From positions 1 to 55,474 of the forward strand of contig JAGIAZ010000019.1 in NCBI GenBank assembly GCA_017744605.1: a stretch of 55,474 bases of DNA, read 5' to 3'. Below the pieces are notes generated by a model that was not told where the DNA came from, did no database searches, and was given only the letters and a program-made list of their open reading frames with translations. The stretch is from Sphingobium sp. (GTDB lineage Bacteria; Pseudomonadota; Alphaproteobacteria; Sphingomonadales; Sphingomonadaceae). Shown here in pieces: positions 16,200 through 25,254 of the stretch (position 1 is its first letter; each line of letters opens with the position of its first letter). The position numbers and the translations under genes were made by a program.

Positions 16200-17615
16200 T
16201 CAGTGGACCGCGCGATAGAGCGCGATCGCCTGCTCGCCTTCACGCCGCATCTCGGCCTCGTCGGCGAGCGGCAGGCCGAGTTCGGCATAGTCGACGCGCA
16301 GCAGTCCATCACGCTCGCGGCGGACGGCTCCGGCAAAGCGGGGATCGCTTTCGATGTCCTGCGCCAGCACGCCTGTGAACCGCCGCGCCCCCCCGAGATA
16401 GCGCCAGCTGTAGAGCTTCAGGCCATCGCCCCGCTGTCCGGCGGGCTCAATCTCGGTCTTCAGACGGGCGTCGGAGGGCACGTCCTTGGCCGCGCCGAAC
16501 GTACCGGCGGCGATCGACTTGTTGGAGTCCTGCAGCGACCAGATGATGCCGAGTTCTTCCCCAGCCGGTCCGAAGAAGCCGCCGTTGAAAACACCGGTCG
16601 CGGCGTTGGTGAAGCCACCGGCCGGCGTCGAACTGACGCCGGTCGTTCCGGTGACCGCAGCGCCGGAGATGGTGCCGGTCAGGGTCACATTGTTCCACGC
16701 GGTGATGCCATTCACCTTCATGTTCGTGAAGCTGCCGGTCAGCGTGCCGCCACCCAGCGTGAAATTGGCGGTGATGGTGCCGTTGCCGGTCAGCACCTTG
16801 TCGCCGGTATAGGTCTGCCCCTGCGGGAAGAGAAAGCCGGTGACGCCGTTCGTGTTGGAATAAACGGCGCTGCCTGTGGTCGGCATGCCCGACGTCGGCG
16901 TGTGGAAGCCGGTGATGAAGATCGAGCCATATTCAGCGCGGCTATCCGTCACGTCCAGCACGGACCAGGCGCCAAGGGACGTGTAGCTGAAGTCGTCCGT
17001 CCCCTGGTTGAGCTCGGATGTACCGAGCCAATGATCCTTGAGTGGTCCCGACGATATCTTGATGTCCAACGGATCATGCAGGACGAGCTGCTCGTTGATG
17101 CTGAGGCTCGGCACGACGAGCTGCACGGTCGGCCCGACCGACGCAGACGCGGGCAGGGCCTTGATCGTCACCGTCGCACCGCCCGAATTGACGCTCGAAG
17201 CGGTCGAAATGTCGACCGTCGACGCGGTCCAGTCGAACTTGAGCGAGGTTTGCAGGAACGCGAACACGTCGTTCACCTGAACCTGCCGGCCCGCGGTCGC
17301 TTCGATATAGCCCTGCGCGGGAGTCGACGGCGTGGTCGTGCCATAGGTCGCAGCGTCAGGCGCGGGCACCGACGTGACGTTGTAAGTGACTGTCGGGGTC
17401 GGCGTAGGTGTGGGCGTAGGTGTGGGCGTCGGCGTAGGCGTAGGCGTCGGTGTCGGTGTGGGCGTCGGAGTTGGTGTGGGCGTCGGTGTCGGCGCAGGCG
17501 TCGGTGTCGGGGTCGAACCCACACCGCCACCGCCACAGCCGGTGGTCACCAGGCACATGGCCAGCACGAGAGAGGACGCGCCAGAACGCGTCGATTTTCC
17601 CAGATTCTTGTGCAT
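16200..17615 (-). CDS. TbpB-like surface lipoprotein with C-terminal S74 (tail-fibre chaperone) domain
   Basis: 471 aa. A lipoprotein signal ends at C27 (LVTTGC) and is followed by GGGGVG, a flexible start typical of Slam cargo. Residues about 35-77 are a run of Pro-Thr dipeptides, probably a wall-spanning stalk. A beta-rich region follows. At about 280-378 is a TbpB-type barrel with [19 protein letters not shown] and the signature [19 protein letters not shown]. Residues 381-471 match the peptidase S74 intramolecular chaperone: [10 protein letters not shown], then FTGVLAQDI and [11 protein letters not shown]74 domains trimerise phage tail fibres and cut themselves off before the Ser-Asp. Ser381-Asp382 and Lys386 are present. 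I chose the ATG at 17615, with GGGGGTGGGA upstream; a GTG at 17627 is possible. Confidence 0.85.
   Translation of the reverse strand: MHKNLGKSTRSGASSLVLAMCLVTTGCGGGGVGSTPTPTPAPTPTPTPTPTPTPTPTPTPTPTPTPTPTPTPTPTVTYNVTSVPAPDAATYGTTTPSTPAQGYIEATAGRQVQVNDVFAFLQTSLKFDWTASTVDISTASSVNSGGATVTIKALPASASVGPTVQLVVPSLSINEQLVLHDPLDIKISSGPLKDHWLGTSELNQGTDDFSYTSLGAWSVLDVTDSRAEYGSIFITGFHTPTSGMPTTGSAVYSNTNGVTGFLFPQGQTYTGDKVLTGNGTITANFTLGGGTLTGSFTNMKVNGITAWNNVTLTGTISGAAVTGTTGVSSTPAGGFTNAATGVFNGGFFGPAGEELGIIWSLQDSNKSIAAGTFGAAKDVPSDARLKTEIEPAGQRGDGLKLYSWRYLGGARRFTGVLAQDIESDPRFAGAVRRERDGLLRVDYAELGLPLADEAEMRREGEQAIALYRAVH
17391..17516 (-). repeat. Hexanucleotide-like tandem repeat encoding the Pro-Thr stalk
   Basis: About 125 bases built from imperfect GTNGGN units (plus-strand view, for example GGCGTAGGTGTGGGCGTAGG). 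It encodes the Pro-Thr run of the TbpB-like lipoprotein. Units divisible by 3 keep the frame, so copy-number change would lengthen or shorten the stalk without breaking the protein. Confidence 0.85.
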
Positions 17616-17816
17616 TCCCACCCCCACACAACATTGACCTCAAAAAAGACTTGAACTTCAAATCACTGCCAAGTCAAGCAAGCCCGGGACGCGTTCCGGC
17701 GGACAGACTGCGTCCCCCGAAGGAGGGGATTGGCACTCCATTGAAAAGAAATCGCTTTTTGCGAAATTCGCGCCCGACCATCGCCGGAACCGCGTTTGAT
17801 CATGGTAACCGGACTC

Positions 17817-18458
17817 TTATCCGGATGGTTTCTCCGCGAGCGACCACGGATTGGGCCGGGGTTCGGCGATCTTGTGCAGCCGGTTGCGGTCCAGATGCCG
17901 GAAGGGCTCGTCGCGTCCGCGCACGATCAGGGTCGTGTCGCTGACATAGCTCCATGAGCCGTCCTCATGGAACGTCACGTCGATCTGATAGGCGTCGGTG
18001 CGGAAGGCGAGCTCGAGGAAGGTCGTCGAGCAGATGCCATAGTCGGTCTGGCCGCGCTCGGCGCGCAGGCTGAGCGTCGTCGCATCGGGCGTCGCATGGC
18101 CGGCCGCGAGCGCCACCTGGCCGCGGGGGATCGCCAGGCTTTGCAGGATGAGGCCCGTCGCCGGCTCCCACAGCCAGTAGCCGGTCTGGTCGTGGAAGGT
18201 GATCGGCTCTTCCTGCGTGTTCACATGGACATGATAACGCAGGCCGTAGAAGATCTGCGGCCCGTTCATCTGCGCGTCGATCGGCTGCATCTCTATGCGC
18301 TCGATATAGTCGCGCCGCTCCGGACCGTCGGCCTTGGGATTGACGTCGACCCCGCGCTTTCCTTCCCACACGCCAGCGAGGCGCCGCAGCGGCCCGAGAT
18401 TGGCGAGCGTATCGGGATCGGCCTCCGGCTCGGTGAAAATATCGTCGGGAATATCCAT
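17817..18458 (-). CDS. Heme-binding beta-barrel (nitrobindin/FABP-like) protein
   Basis: 213 aa. The domain begins LGPLRRLAGVWEGKRGVDVN at about residue 20, the characteristic G-x-W-x-G of THAP4/nitrobindin-like barrels. Repeated strands follow (YIERIEMQPIDAQMNGPQIF, FHDQTGYWLWEPATGLILQS) with a late GSWSYVSDTTLIVRG. The usual heme-ligand histidine near the end could be H198 in FRHLDRNRLHKI, but this is not certain. The ATG at 18458 follows AGAGGACTGCGAC. It is divergent from ridA. A lipocalin-like role without heme is also possible. Confidence 0.72.
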   Translation of the reverse strand: MDIPDDIFTEPEADPDTLANLGPLRRLAGVWEGKRGVDVNPKADGPERRDYIERIEMQPIDAQMNGPQIFYGLRYHVHVNTQEEPITFHDQTGYWLWEPATGLILQSLAIPRGQVALAAGHATPDATTLSLRAERGQTDYGICSTTFLELAFRTDAYQIDVTFHEDGSWSYVSDTTLIVRGRDEPFRHLDRNRLHKIAEPRPNPWSLAEKPSG

Positions 18459-18567
18459 GTCGCAGTCCTCTGTTCCCGGCCCTGTTAGCGCCAGCGAGCG
18501 CCGGTGGGTAGGCGCAGTTTGCGTCGCGGCTTGACCGACTCCGCGCGGCCGTGCTCTTGGCCTCCCC

Positions 18568-19032
18568 ATGAGCCGCATCGAAGAGCATCTCGCCGCAGAG
18601 GGCATCACCCTCCCCGCCGCCGCCGCGCCCGTCGCCGCCTATGTGCCCGCCGTCCTCACCGGCGGCCTGCTGCACATCTCCGGCCAGCTTCCCTTCACGC
18701 CCGAAGGCCAGCTGATGACCGGCAAGCTGGGTGGGACGCGCGATCTCGCCTGGGGTGCGCAGGCCGCGGAGCGGTGCGCGCTGATGCTCGTCGCGCAGAT
18801 GAAGGCGGCGCTTGGCGATCTCGACCGGGTCGAGCGCATCGTGAAGCTGGGCGCCTTCGTGGCGTCCACGGCCGATTTCACCGACCAGCCCAAGGTCGCC
18901 AATGGCGCATCCGAAATGATGGCGCGGATCTTTGGTGAAGCCGGCAAGCATGCCCGCAGCGCCGTGGGCGTGCCGGTGCTGCCGCTCGACGCCTCGGTCG
19001 AGATCGACGCGATCGTCGCCGTGCGCGACTGA
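18568..19032 (+). CDS. RidA family protein
   Basis: 154 aa, one RidA/YjgF domain. It has the long-type pattern GGLLHISGQLPFTPEGQL, LGDLDRVERIVKLGAFVAST and the end GVPVLPLDASVEIDAIV. The arginine of the deaminase pocket that occurs as CxR or VxR in true RidA appears replaced here (SAVGVPVL), so imine deaminase activity is uncertain. Its stop codon overlaps the ATG of the GDPD gene by one base (TGATG), so the two are translationally coupled. Confidence 0.88.
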   Translation: MSRIEEHLAAEGITLPAAAAPVAAYVPAVLTGGLLHISGQLPFTPEGQLMTGKLGGTRDLAWGAQAAERCALMLVAQMKAALGDLDRVERIVKLGAFVASTADFTDQPKVANGASEMMARIFGEAGKHARSAVGVPVLPLDASVEIDAIVAVRD

Positions 19033-19754
19033 TGACGCCCGCCCGCCACTGCGGGCAAAACCCAGGGCTTTCCGGTCCTGCCCGGCCCCGCTGGCTGCTT
19101 GAGCGGCCTTATGCGCATCGCGGCCTGCATGGGCGCGGTGTTCCCGAGAACAGCCTTGCCGCCTTTCGTGCCGCAATTGCGGATGGCTACGGCATTGAGT
19201 GCGATGTGCGCCTCAGTCGCGACGGCGTGGCCCATGTCTTCCATGATCGTGGCCTTGCGCGACTCACCGGTGCGGAGGGCCGCATCGACGACCTCGACGC
19301 CGCCGTCCTCGCCCGCCTGCGCCTGACCGGCGGCGACGAACCGCCGCCGACGCTCGCCGCGCTGCTGGCGCTTTGCGCGGAGACACCCCTGCTCGTCGAG
19401 GTCAAGGCGGACCGCGACGCCTTCGCTTCTGCACGCCTGTGTGAAGCGGTCGCAAACGATCTTGCCGGCCATGAGGGCCCGGTCGCGGTGATCAGCTTCG
19501 ATCCGCGCGTGCTGCACTGGTTCGCCGCCCATGCCCCGCATATCCCGCGCGGCCAGACATTGCCTCGCCGCCATAGGTGTCGCGCGAAAGCGCTGGCAAT
19601 CGCGCGCGCCCGGCCCCATTTCCTGACCTGTGACGTGCGTGACCTTCCCGGAACGATCCCCCCTCGCCTGCCTCTCATCTGCTGGACGGTGCGGACCACG
19701 CGCCAGCGCGTCCTTGCGGCGCGGCACGGTGCACAGATCATCTTCGAGGCTTGA
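19032..19754 (+). CDS. Glycerophosphodiester phosphodiesterase
   Basis: 240 aa. A single GDPD TIM-barrel domain: the first histidine in AHRGLHGRGVPENSLAAF, the Glu/Asp pair in GIECDVRLSRDGVAHVFHD, with the second histidine in VFHD, and the metal ligand in LLVEVKAD. It hydrolyses glycerophosphodiesters to sn-glycerol-3-phosphate and an alcohol. No signal peptide is visible, so it is probably cytoplasmic like UgpQ. It is cotranscribed with the ridA-like gene upstream and the COG3146 gene 6 bases downstream. Confidence 0.92.
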   Translation: MTPARHCGQNPGLSGPARPRWLLERPYAHRGLHGRGVPENSLAAFRAAIADGYGIECDVRLSRDGVAHVFHDRGLARLTGAEGRIDDLDAAVLARLRLTGGDEPPPTLAALLALCAETPLLVEVKADRDAFASARLCEAVANDLAGHEGPVAVISFDPRVLHWFAAHAPHIPRGQTLPRRHRCRAKALAIARARPHFLTCDVRDLPGTIPPRLPLICWTVRTTRQRVLAARHGAQIIFEA

Positions 19755-19760
19755 TCGCCT

Positions 19761-20909
19761 ATGAGCGGCGAATGGACTGTCCGCCTGTCGAGCGGCATCG
19801 CAGGCATGGACAAGGCGAAATGGGACGCCTGCGCGGGCACGGGCAACCCTTTTGTCAGCCATGATTTCCTCGCGATCCTGGAGGAGTCCGGCAGCGTCGG
19901 GACCGGCACCGGCTGGTCGCCTGCCCCGATCACGGTCGAGGGACCGGATGGCGACATCCTCGCCGCCGCGCCCGCTTATCTGAAGAGCCACAGCCAGGGC
20001 GAATATGTGTTCGACCATGGATGGGCCGACGCCTGGGAGCAGGCCGGCGGGCACTATTATCCCAAGCTGCAGATCGCCGCGCCCTTCTCGCCGGTGCCCG
20101 GACCGCGCCTGCTGATGCGCGACGAGGGCGCCGGGCGAGCTCTCATCAAGGGCATCGAGGCGGTGGTCGACCAGAACCAGCTGTCCTCCGCCCATGCGAC
20201 CTTCATCGCGCCGGAGGAGGTCGAGCGCTTCCGCGCCGCGGGCTGGCTGATCCGCCAGGGCAGCCAGTATCACTGGACCAATGAAGGCTATGCGCGCTTC
20301 GAGGACTTCCTCGCCGTCCTCTCCAGCCGCCACCGCAAGGCGCTGCGCAAGGAGCGGGCGCGGGCCGTCGAGGGGCTGGAAATCGTGCACCTCACCGGCG
20401 ACGACCTGACCGAGGCGCACTGGGATCATTTCTGGATCTTCTACCAGGACACGGGCGGCCGGAAGTGGGGCCACCCCTATCTGACGCGGTCCTTCTTCTC
20501 CCTGCTCGGCGAGCGGATGGCGGACAGGGTGCTGCTGATCCTCGCGCTGCGGGACGGCCAGCCCATTGCCGGCGCGCTCAACCTGATCGGCGCGGACACG
20601 CTCTACGGCCGCTATTGGGGATGCACGGAGGAAGTGCCGTTCCTCCATTTCGAGCTCTGTTATTATCAGGCGATCGACGCGGCGATCGCGCGCGGGCTGT
20701 CACGGGTGGAGGCGGGGGCGCAAGGCGAGCACAAGCTCAGCCGCGGATACAGACCCGTGCCGACGTTCTCGGCGCATTATATTCCGAACCGGAGTTTCCG
20801 CCGGGCCGTGGCGGAGTTCCTGGAGCGCGAAGCCGCCGCAGTCGAGCAGGACCGGGCCTGGCTGGACGAGCAGAGCCCCTATCGCAAGGGCGAAGGCACC
20901 ACCTCCTGA
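19761..20909 (+). CDS. GNAT-fold COG3146/DUF482 family protein
   Basis: 382 aa. It spans the DUF482 family: N-terminal WDACAGTGNPFVSHDFL, central DHGWADAWEQAGGHYYPKLQ and the highly conserved HFELCYYQAIDAAIARGLSR with GAQGEHKLSRGYRP near the end. These are related to peptidoglycan-bridge (FemAB/GNAT) acyltransferases, but no substrate has been established. It is the third gene of the ridA-GDPD-COG3146 unit. A cell-envelope or amino-acid acylation role is possible. Confidence 0.85.
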   Translation: MSGEWTVRLSSGIAGMDKAKWDACAGTGNPFVSHDFLAILEESGSVGTGTGWSPAPITVEGPDGDILAAAPAYLKSHSQGEYVFDHGWADAWEQAGGHYYPKLQIAAPFSPVPGPRLLMRDEGAGRALIKGIEAVVDQNQLSSAHATFIAPEEVERFRAAGWLIRQGSQYHWTNEGYARFEDFLAVLSSRHRKALRKERARAVEGLEIVHLTGDDLTEAHWDHFWIFYQDTGGRKWGHPYLTRSFFSLLGERMADRVLLILALRDGQPIAGALNLIGADTLYGRYWGCTEEVPFLHFELCYYQAIDAAIARGLSRVEAGAQGEHKLSRGYRPVPTFSAHYIPNRSFRRAVAEFLEREAAAVEQDRAWLDEQSPYRKGEGTTS

Positions 20910-20945
20910 CAAGGAGGCTCGCTGAAGATCAGAAGAGGAAGAGGA

Positions 20946-21242
20946 TCAGGCGGCGCGACGCGACGTCTGGCTGAGCCAGGCGCGAGCCATGCGCTGGGCT
21001 TCCGCGATCTCGCGGGCCGTCATTTCCTCGGCGATCTCGGCGCGGCAATGCTGGCCTTCTTCGCTGCCGGCGAGGGCGGCGAGATTGAACCACTTGTGCG
21101 CCTCGATGAGGTCGATACCAACACCGCTCGTTCCGCAGCTATAGGCCACGCCGAGATCATAGCGCGCCTGCGCATCGCCACATGCCGCATCGCGCATCCG
21201 GCTCTCGATCAGAAAACGAGCACTCTCCATATTGCTTGCCAC
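20946..21242 (-). CDS. Small Sel1-repeat protein
   Basis: 98 aa with a GTG start at 21242, which has AGGGG 8 bases upstream; an ATG at 21230 is the alternative. It contains a Sel1-like repeat (AQARYDLGVAYSCGTSG followed by DLIEAHKWFNLAALAGSEEG). The helical C-terminus ends in TSRRAA. Sel1 repeats mediate protein-protein contacts. There is no signal peptide, so it is probably cytoplasmic. It is convergent with the COG3146 gene. Confidence 0.78.
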   Translation of the reverse strand: MASNMESARFLIESRMRDAACGDAQARYDLGVAYSCGTSGVGIDLIEAHKWFNLAALAGSEEGQHCRAEIAEEMTAREIAEAQRMARAWLSQTSRRAA

Positions 21243-21365
21243 GTCAAAACCCCTGTTCAGGTTCCTGGTGGCTGCAGTCCAGCACGAGGCGACTTGAGAA
21301 ATGGTTAACGCGATTCAGCCTTTGCACCACGTGACCGCGCGACGAGCACCGGAAAAGCGCGGGAT

Positions 21366-22217
21366 TCAGCGGTTAACGGCGATATTGTCGATGAGGCGGG
21401 TTTTGCCGATTTTTGCCGCGGCGAGAAGGCGGGCGGGCCGATCGAGCGATTCGAGGCGCCTCAGAGTCGCGGAGTCGCGGAGCTCAACATAGTCGACCGA
21501 TTCGAATCCGGCGGCGCGGATCACCTCAACGACATTTGCCAGCGTAGCCTTTGAATCCGCGCCATTTTCGAGGGCAAACCTTGCATCGTTCAGAGCATGG
21601 GGCAGCGCCAGCGCCCGCGCCCTTTCCTCCTGTGATAGGTAGGCGTTGCGCGAGGACAAGGCGAGACCGTCCGAATCGCGCACTGTCGGCACGCCGACGA
21701 TCTCCACGCCGAGGTCGAGGTCCGCGACGAGGCGGCGGATGATGGCGAGCTGCTGATAATCCTTTTCGCCGAAGCAGGCCATGTCCGGCCGGACCTGATT
21801 GAACAGCTTGGAGACCACGGTGGCGACGCCGTCGAAATGGCCGGGGCGGTGAGCGCCGTCCAGCTCCTCGCTCAGGCCCGACACGCGGATGCTGGTCGCG
21901 AAGCCGGCGGGATACATGACCTCGACCGTGGGCGCCCAGAGCGCGGCGACGCCCGCGGCACGCAGCAGATCGGCGTCCTGCGCCTCCTGGCGCGGATAGG
22001 CGGAGAGATCCTCATTGGGGCCGAACTGGGTCGGATTGACGAAGATCGAGACGATAACGTGGTCCGCGCGGGCCTGCGCCTCCTCGACCAGCTTCATATG
22101 GCCGGCATGCAACGCGCCCATGGTGGGGACCATTGCGATGCGTGCGCCGCCTGCACGCAGCCCGGCCAGACCGCCCCGCAGCGCATTCAGGTCACGGAAG
22201 ATTTGCACCGAACTCAC
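21366..22217 (-). CDS. panC: Pantothenate synthetase
   Basis: 283 aa, full length. It has the nucleotide-binding MVPTMGALHAGHMKLVEEA (HIGH-like), VSIFVNPTQFGPNEDLSAYP, FGEKDYQQLAIIRRLV and SDGLALSSRNAYLS, all diagnostic of PanC. It joins pantoate and beta-alanine using ATP, the last step of vitamin B5 synthesis. It is divergent from mipZ, with 110 bases between the starts. panB is not in the window. Confidence 0.96.
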   Translation of the reverse strand: MSSVQIFRDLNALRGGLAGLRAGGARIAMVPTMGALHAGHMKLVEEAQARADHVIVSIFVNPTQFGPNEDLSAYPRQEAQDADLLRAAGVAALWAPTVEVMYPAGFATSIRVSGLSEELDGAHRPGHFDGVATVVSKLFNQVRPDMACFGEKDYQQLAIIRRLVADLDLGVEIVGVPTVRDSDGLALSSRNAYLSQEERARALALPHALNDARFALENGADSKATLANVVEVIRAAGFESVDYVELRDSATLRRLESLDRPARLLAAAKIGKTRLIDNIAVNR

Positions 22218-22327
22218 GCCTCCGATAAGGCCGCCTCACGGGGACGGCGGCGGCCTTGTCGCCCTTGGCTGCCGCCCGGTCAAGCAACCCCAAAACCAAC
22301 AGATTCTGACAGGCCCGATTCGACCTC

Positions 22328-23125
22328 ATGACCAGTGCCCCGAGCAACAACGCTCCCCATCTTATCGTCTTCGCCAACGAAAAGGGCGGCACCGGCAAGT
22401 CCACCACCTGCGTGCACACGGCCGTGGCTCTGGCCGCGCAGGACATCCCGGTCGCGGTGATCGACCTCGATTTCCGCCAGCGCACCGTGACCCGCTACCT
22501 GGAGAATCGCACCGACACCGGCAAGCGCCGCGCGATCGACCTGCCCGCGCCGGTCTGGCGCGTGCATGACGGCGATGCGGCGGGGCTGGACGCGGTGATC
22601 GAGGAAGTGTCGCAGGACGCCCAGGTCGTGATCATCGACACGCCCGGCCGCGACGATCCCGTCGCCCGCCACGCCGCCGCGCGCGCCAACACACTGGTCA
22701 CGCCGATGAACGATAGTTTCGTCGACTTCGACCTGATCGGCCAGGTGGACCCCGAGAATTTCAAGGTGAAGCGCCTCAGCTTCTATTCCGAGCTGATGTG
22801 GGAGGCGCGCAAGAGCCGCGCCAAGACCGACGGCGTGACCATCGACTGGGTGGTGCTCCGCAACCGCCTCCACCATATCGAGGCGCGCAACAAGAAGCGC
22901 GTGGGCGAGGCGCTGACCGAGCTTTCCAAACGCGTCGGCTTTCGCGTCATTCCCGGCCTCTCCGAGCGCGTGATCTTCCGCGAGCTGTTCCCGTCGGGAC
23001 TCACCCTGCTCGACAAGGGCCATCTCGGCGAACTGGGCGTGAGCCACATCGCGGCGCGGCAGGAACTGCGCGAGATGATCGCAGGGCTGGCGCTTCCCAT
23101 GCTCGGCGACCGGCCGGCGGCCTGA
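22328..23125 (+). CDS. mipZ: Division-plane positioning ATPase MipZ
   Basis: 265 aa. ParA/MinD-type ATPase with deviant Walker A NEKGGTGKST (17-26), A' region VAVIDLDFRQRTVTRYLENR and Walker B VVIIDTPGRDDP. The middle segment DFDLIGQVDPENFKVKRLSF and the late LFPSGLTLLDKGHLG match alphaproteobacterial MipZ. It forms bipolar gradients with ParB and blocks FtsZ assembly away from mid-cell. It is followed three bases later by a large palindromic element and then the J-domain gene, which is often adjacent to mipZ in related genomes. Confidence 0.94.
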   Translation: MTSAPSNNAPHLIVFANEKGGTGKSTTCVHTAVALAAQDIPVAVIDLDFRQRTVTRYLENRTDTGKRRAIDLPAPVWRVHDGDAAGLDAVIEEVSQDAQVVIIDTPGRDDPVARHAAARANTLVTPMNDSFVDFDLIGQVDPENFKVKRLSFYSELMWEARKSRAKTDGVTIDWVVLRNRLHHIEARNKKRVGEALTELSKRVGFRVIPGLSERVIFRELFPSGLTLLDKGHLGELGVSHIAARQELREMIAGLALPMLGDRPAA

Positions 23126-23128
23126 CGA

Positions 23129-23394
23129 AGGCCGCAAACCCATGGCCAGCGCGGCTGAGGTTTGAAGCAAAATGGCCCAGTGCCAGGAGGGAAGGCGCAG
23201 GAATATGTCGATATTTCAAGACTTCTCGACGCCGCAATGGGCCATTTTGGTCAAATCCCTTCGGGACGTCGAAATGGCGTCCATCTCGGCCAAAGCCGCC
23301 CTTGGAAAGGCCACCAGCCTTCCCGGCGGGCGGCTTCGCCCGATATCTTTGCCATTTCGACGCCTCAGTCGCGCTGGTCATGGGTTTGCGGCCT
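23129..23394. repeat. Branched palindromic element (MITE-like or structured RNA)
   Basis: An outer 32-base arm at 23129-23160 (start AGGCCGCAAACCCATGG) is inverted at 23363-23394 with only two mismatches. Inside are more pairs: 23161-23182 with 23235-23256 (AAAATGGCCC core), 23264-23279 with 23350-23364 (GTCGAAATGGC core), and, within the latter, 23292-23300 with 23327-23335 (AAGCCGCC/GGCGGCTT) enclosing GGAAAGGC/GCCTTCCC. Drawn out, this is a closing stem with two or three branches. It starts 3 bases after the mipZ stop and ends 2 bases before the next ATG. Short open frames inside it look non-coding. Confidence 0.85.
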
Positions 23395-23396
23395 AG

Positions 23397-23804
23397 ATGA
23401 CGCTCGCGGCCCTGCTCGGTGCGCTGCTGCTCTGGCTGACCTTCGGCGGCAAGGCGCTGCGCGACAAGCGCAACTGGCCCGGCTTCGCCGGCATGTTGAT
23501 CGGCCTCATCTTCCTTGCCAAGGCCAAGCCGCTGGTCGGCCTGGCCCTGATCGCGGCCGGCATCGCCTGGCTCAAGCGGCCAAAGCGACGCAAGGTCCCG
23601 GCCCGTCCCTTCGTGCAGGACATGGCGATCGCGGAGGCATTCGACCTGCTCGGGCTCACGCCGGCTGCCGACCGCCAGGAGATCATCGCGGCGCACCGCC
23701 GCCTCATCACGCGCAATCATCCCGACAGCGGCGGAACCGAAGCCCTCGCCGCCCGTCTTAATGCGGCCCGCGACCTGTTGCTGAAACAGACCGTCTCTAA
23801 TTAA
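23397..23804 (+). CDS. Membrane-anchored J-domain protein
   Basis: 135 aa. Two N-terminal hydrophobic helices (about 1-15 and 30-57) are followed by basic residues (KRPKRRKVPARP) and a short J domain: EAFDLLGLTPAADRQEIIAA, then the signature histidine-proline-aspartate in RNHPDSGGTEALAARLNAAR. This is the DnaJ-like/Tim14-like form that recruits Hsp70 to a membrane. In many Alphaproteobacteria a similar gene follows mipZ; here the branched palindrome lies between them. The first ATG at 23397 follows the last base of the palindrome, so no conventional ribosome-binding site is visible outside the element. Confidence 0.87.
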   Translation: MTLAALLGALLLWLTFGGKALRDKRNWPGFAGMLIGLIFLAKAKPLVGLALIAAGIAWLKRPKRRKVPARPFVQDMAIAEAFDLLGLTPAADRQEIIAAHRRLITRNHPDSGGTEALAARLNAARDLLLKQTVSN

Positions 23805-23871
23805 CCAAGCAGCAGGTTGAATTGACTAGCAACCCGGCCCAATAAAGGCCGAGGCCAGATCAGGAGACCCC

Positions 23872-25254
23872 ATGACGCATCAGTTCCATCCCACATCGCT
23901 GCGTGAATATGACATTCGCGGCATCATCGGCGAAACTTTGGGAGAGGCGGATGCCTATGCCATCGGCCGCGGTTTCGGCACGCGGATCGCGCGGGCGGGC
24001 GGCAGCAAGGTAGTGGTCGGCTATGACGGCCGCCTCTCCTCGCCGATCCTCGAGGCGGCGCTGGTCAAGGGGCTCAACGACAGCGGCATCCACGCCGTTC
24101 GCGTGGGCGAAGGCCCGACGCCGATGCTCTATTATGCCGAGGCCGTGCTCGACGTGGACGGCGGCATCCAGATCACGGGCAGCCACAACCCGGCCAATTA
24201 CAACGGCTTCAAGATGGTGTTCCAGCACGGGCCCTTCTTCGGCGCCGACATCATGAACCTGGGCGAGCTGGCCAAGACCGGCGACTGGGTCGAGGGATCG
24301 GCCGGCAGCGAGCAGGTCGACATCATGGACCGCTATGTGCAGCGCCTGGTCGAGAATTTCGACGGCAAGGCGTTCCGCATCGGCTGGGACGCGGGCAACG
24401 GCGCGGCCGGCCCGGCGGTGGAGAAGCTGGTGAAGCTGCTGCCCGGCGAGCATTTCACTTTGTTCACCGACGTGGACGGCAGCTTCCCCAACCACCATCC
24501 CGACCCGACCGAGGAGAAGAACCTCGTCGACCTGCGCAACCTGGTCGCGGAGAAGAAGCTCGACTTCGGCATCGCCTTCGACGGCGACGGCGACCGCATC
24601 GGCGCGATCGACGGCGAGGGACGGATCATCTGGGGCGACCAGCTGCTCTCCATCTTCGCCGAGCCGGTGCTCAAGGACGTGCCGGGCGCCACGATCATCG
24701 CCGACGTGAAGGCGAGCCAGGCGCTGTTCGACCGCGTCGCCGAGCTGGGCGGCAAGCCGCTGATGTGGAAGACCGGCCACAGCCTCATCAAGTCCAAGAT
24801 GAAGGAGACCGGCAGTCCGCTCGCCGGCGAGATGAGCGGCCATGTCTTCTTCAAGCACCAATATTATGGCTTCGACGATGCACTTTATGCAGCCGTGCGC
24901 CTGATCCGCGCGGCGAGCACGCTGGGCAAGAGCGTGACGCAGCTGCGCGGCGAGATGCCCGCCATGGTCAACACGCCGGAGATGCGCTTCCAGGTCGATG
25001 AAAGCCGCAAATTCGCGGTCGTCGATGAGGTGCTGGCGCGCCTCAAGGCCGCAGGTGCGAAGGTCAACGACACAGATGGCGCGCGCGTCAACACGCCCGA
25101 CGGCTGGTGGCTGCTGCGCGCCTCGAACACGCAGGATGTGCTCGTTGCACGCGCCGAAGCGCGCGATTCGGCGGGACTTGAACGGCTTATGGCGCAGATC
25201 GACGAGCAGCTGGCGCTCTCCGGCCTGAAGCGCGGTCCCCAGGCGGGCCACTGA
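23872..25254 (+). CDS. pgmG: Phosphomannomutase/phosphoglucomutase
   Basis: 460 aa. Alpha-D-phosphohexomutase with the active-site serine S104 in [14 protein letters not shown], the Mg-binding loop DGDGDR (237-242), the sugar-binding GEMSGHVFF and the C-terminal phosphate-binding loop [15 protein letters not shown]. It interconverts mannose-1-P/6-P and glucose-1-P/6-P, feeding exopolysaccharide and LPS sugars. Length and motif spacing fit the PgmG type known from gellan-producing Sphingomonas; the symbol rests on that resemblance. The ATG at 23872 follows CAGGAGACCCC, a strong ribosome-binding site. Confidence 0.93.
   Translation: MTHQFHPTSLREYDIRGIIGETLGEADAYAIGRGFGTRIARAGGSKVVVGYDGRLSSPILEAALVKGLNDSGIHAVRVGEGPTPMLYYAEAVLDVDGGIQITGSHNPANYNGFKMVFQHGPFFGADIMNLGELAKTGDWVEGSAGSEQVDIMDRYVQRLVENFDGKAFRIGWDAGNGAAGPAVEKLVKLLPGEHFTLFTDVDGSFPNHHPDPTEEKNLVDLRNLVAEKKLDFGIAFDGDGDRIGAIDGEGRIIWGDQLLSIFAEPVLKDVPGATIIADVKASQALFDRVAELGGKPLMWKTGHSLIKSKMKETGSPLAGEMSGHVFFKHQYYGFDDALYAAVRLIRAASTLGKSVTQLRGEMPAMVNTPEMRFQVDESRKFAVVDEVLARLKAAGAKVNDTDGARVNTPDGWWLLRASNTQDVLVARAEARDSAGLERLMAQIDEQLALSGLKRGPQAGH

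Noticed and set aside
16200..16475. Prophage remnant, suggested by the tail-fibre chaperone domain
   Set aside because: No other phage gene is nearby; the domain is fused in frame to a lipoprotein paired with a Slam gene.
16203..17654. Plus-strand frame with a poly Val-Gly or Arg run over the TbpB-like gene
   Set aside because: The run is the antisense of the Pro-Thr repeat; the minus strand has lipobox, TbpB and S74 motifs.
23172..23396. 74-codon open frame inside the branched palindrome
   Set aside because: It overlaps several inverted arms and has no conserved-looking domain; the palindromic structure explains the sequence better.
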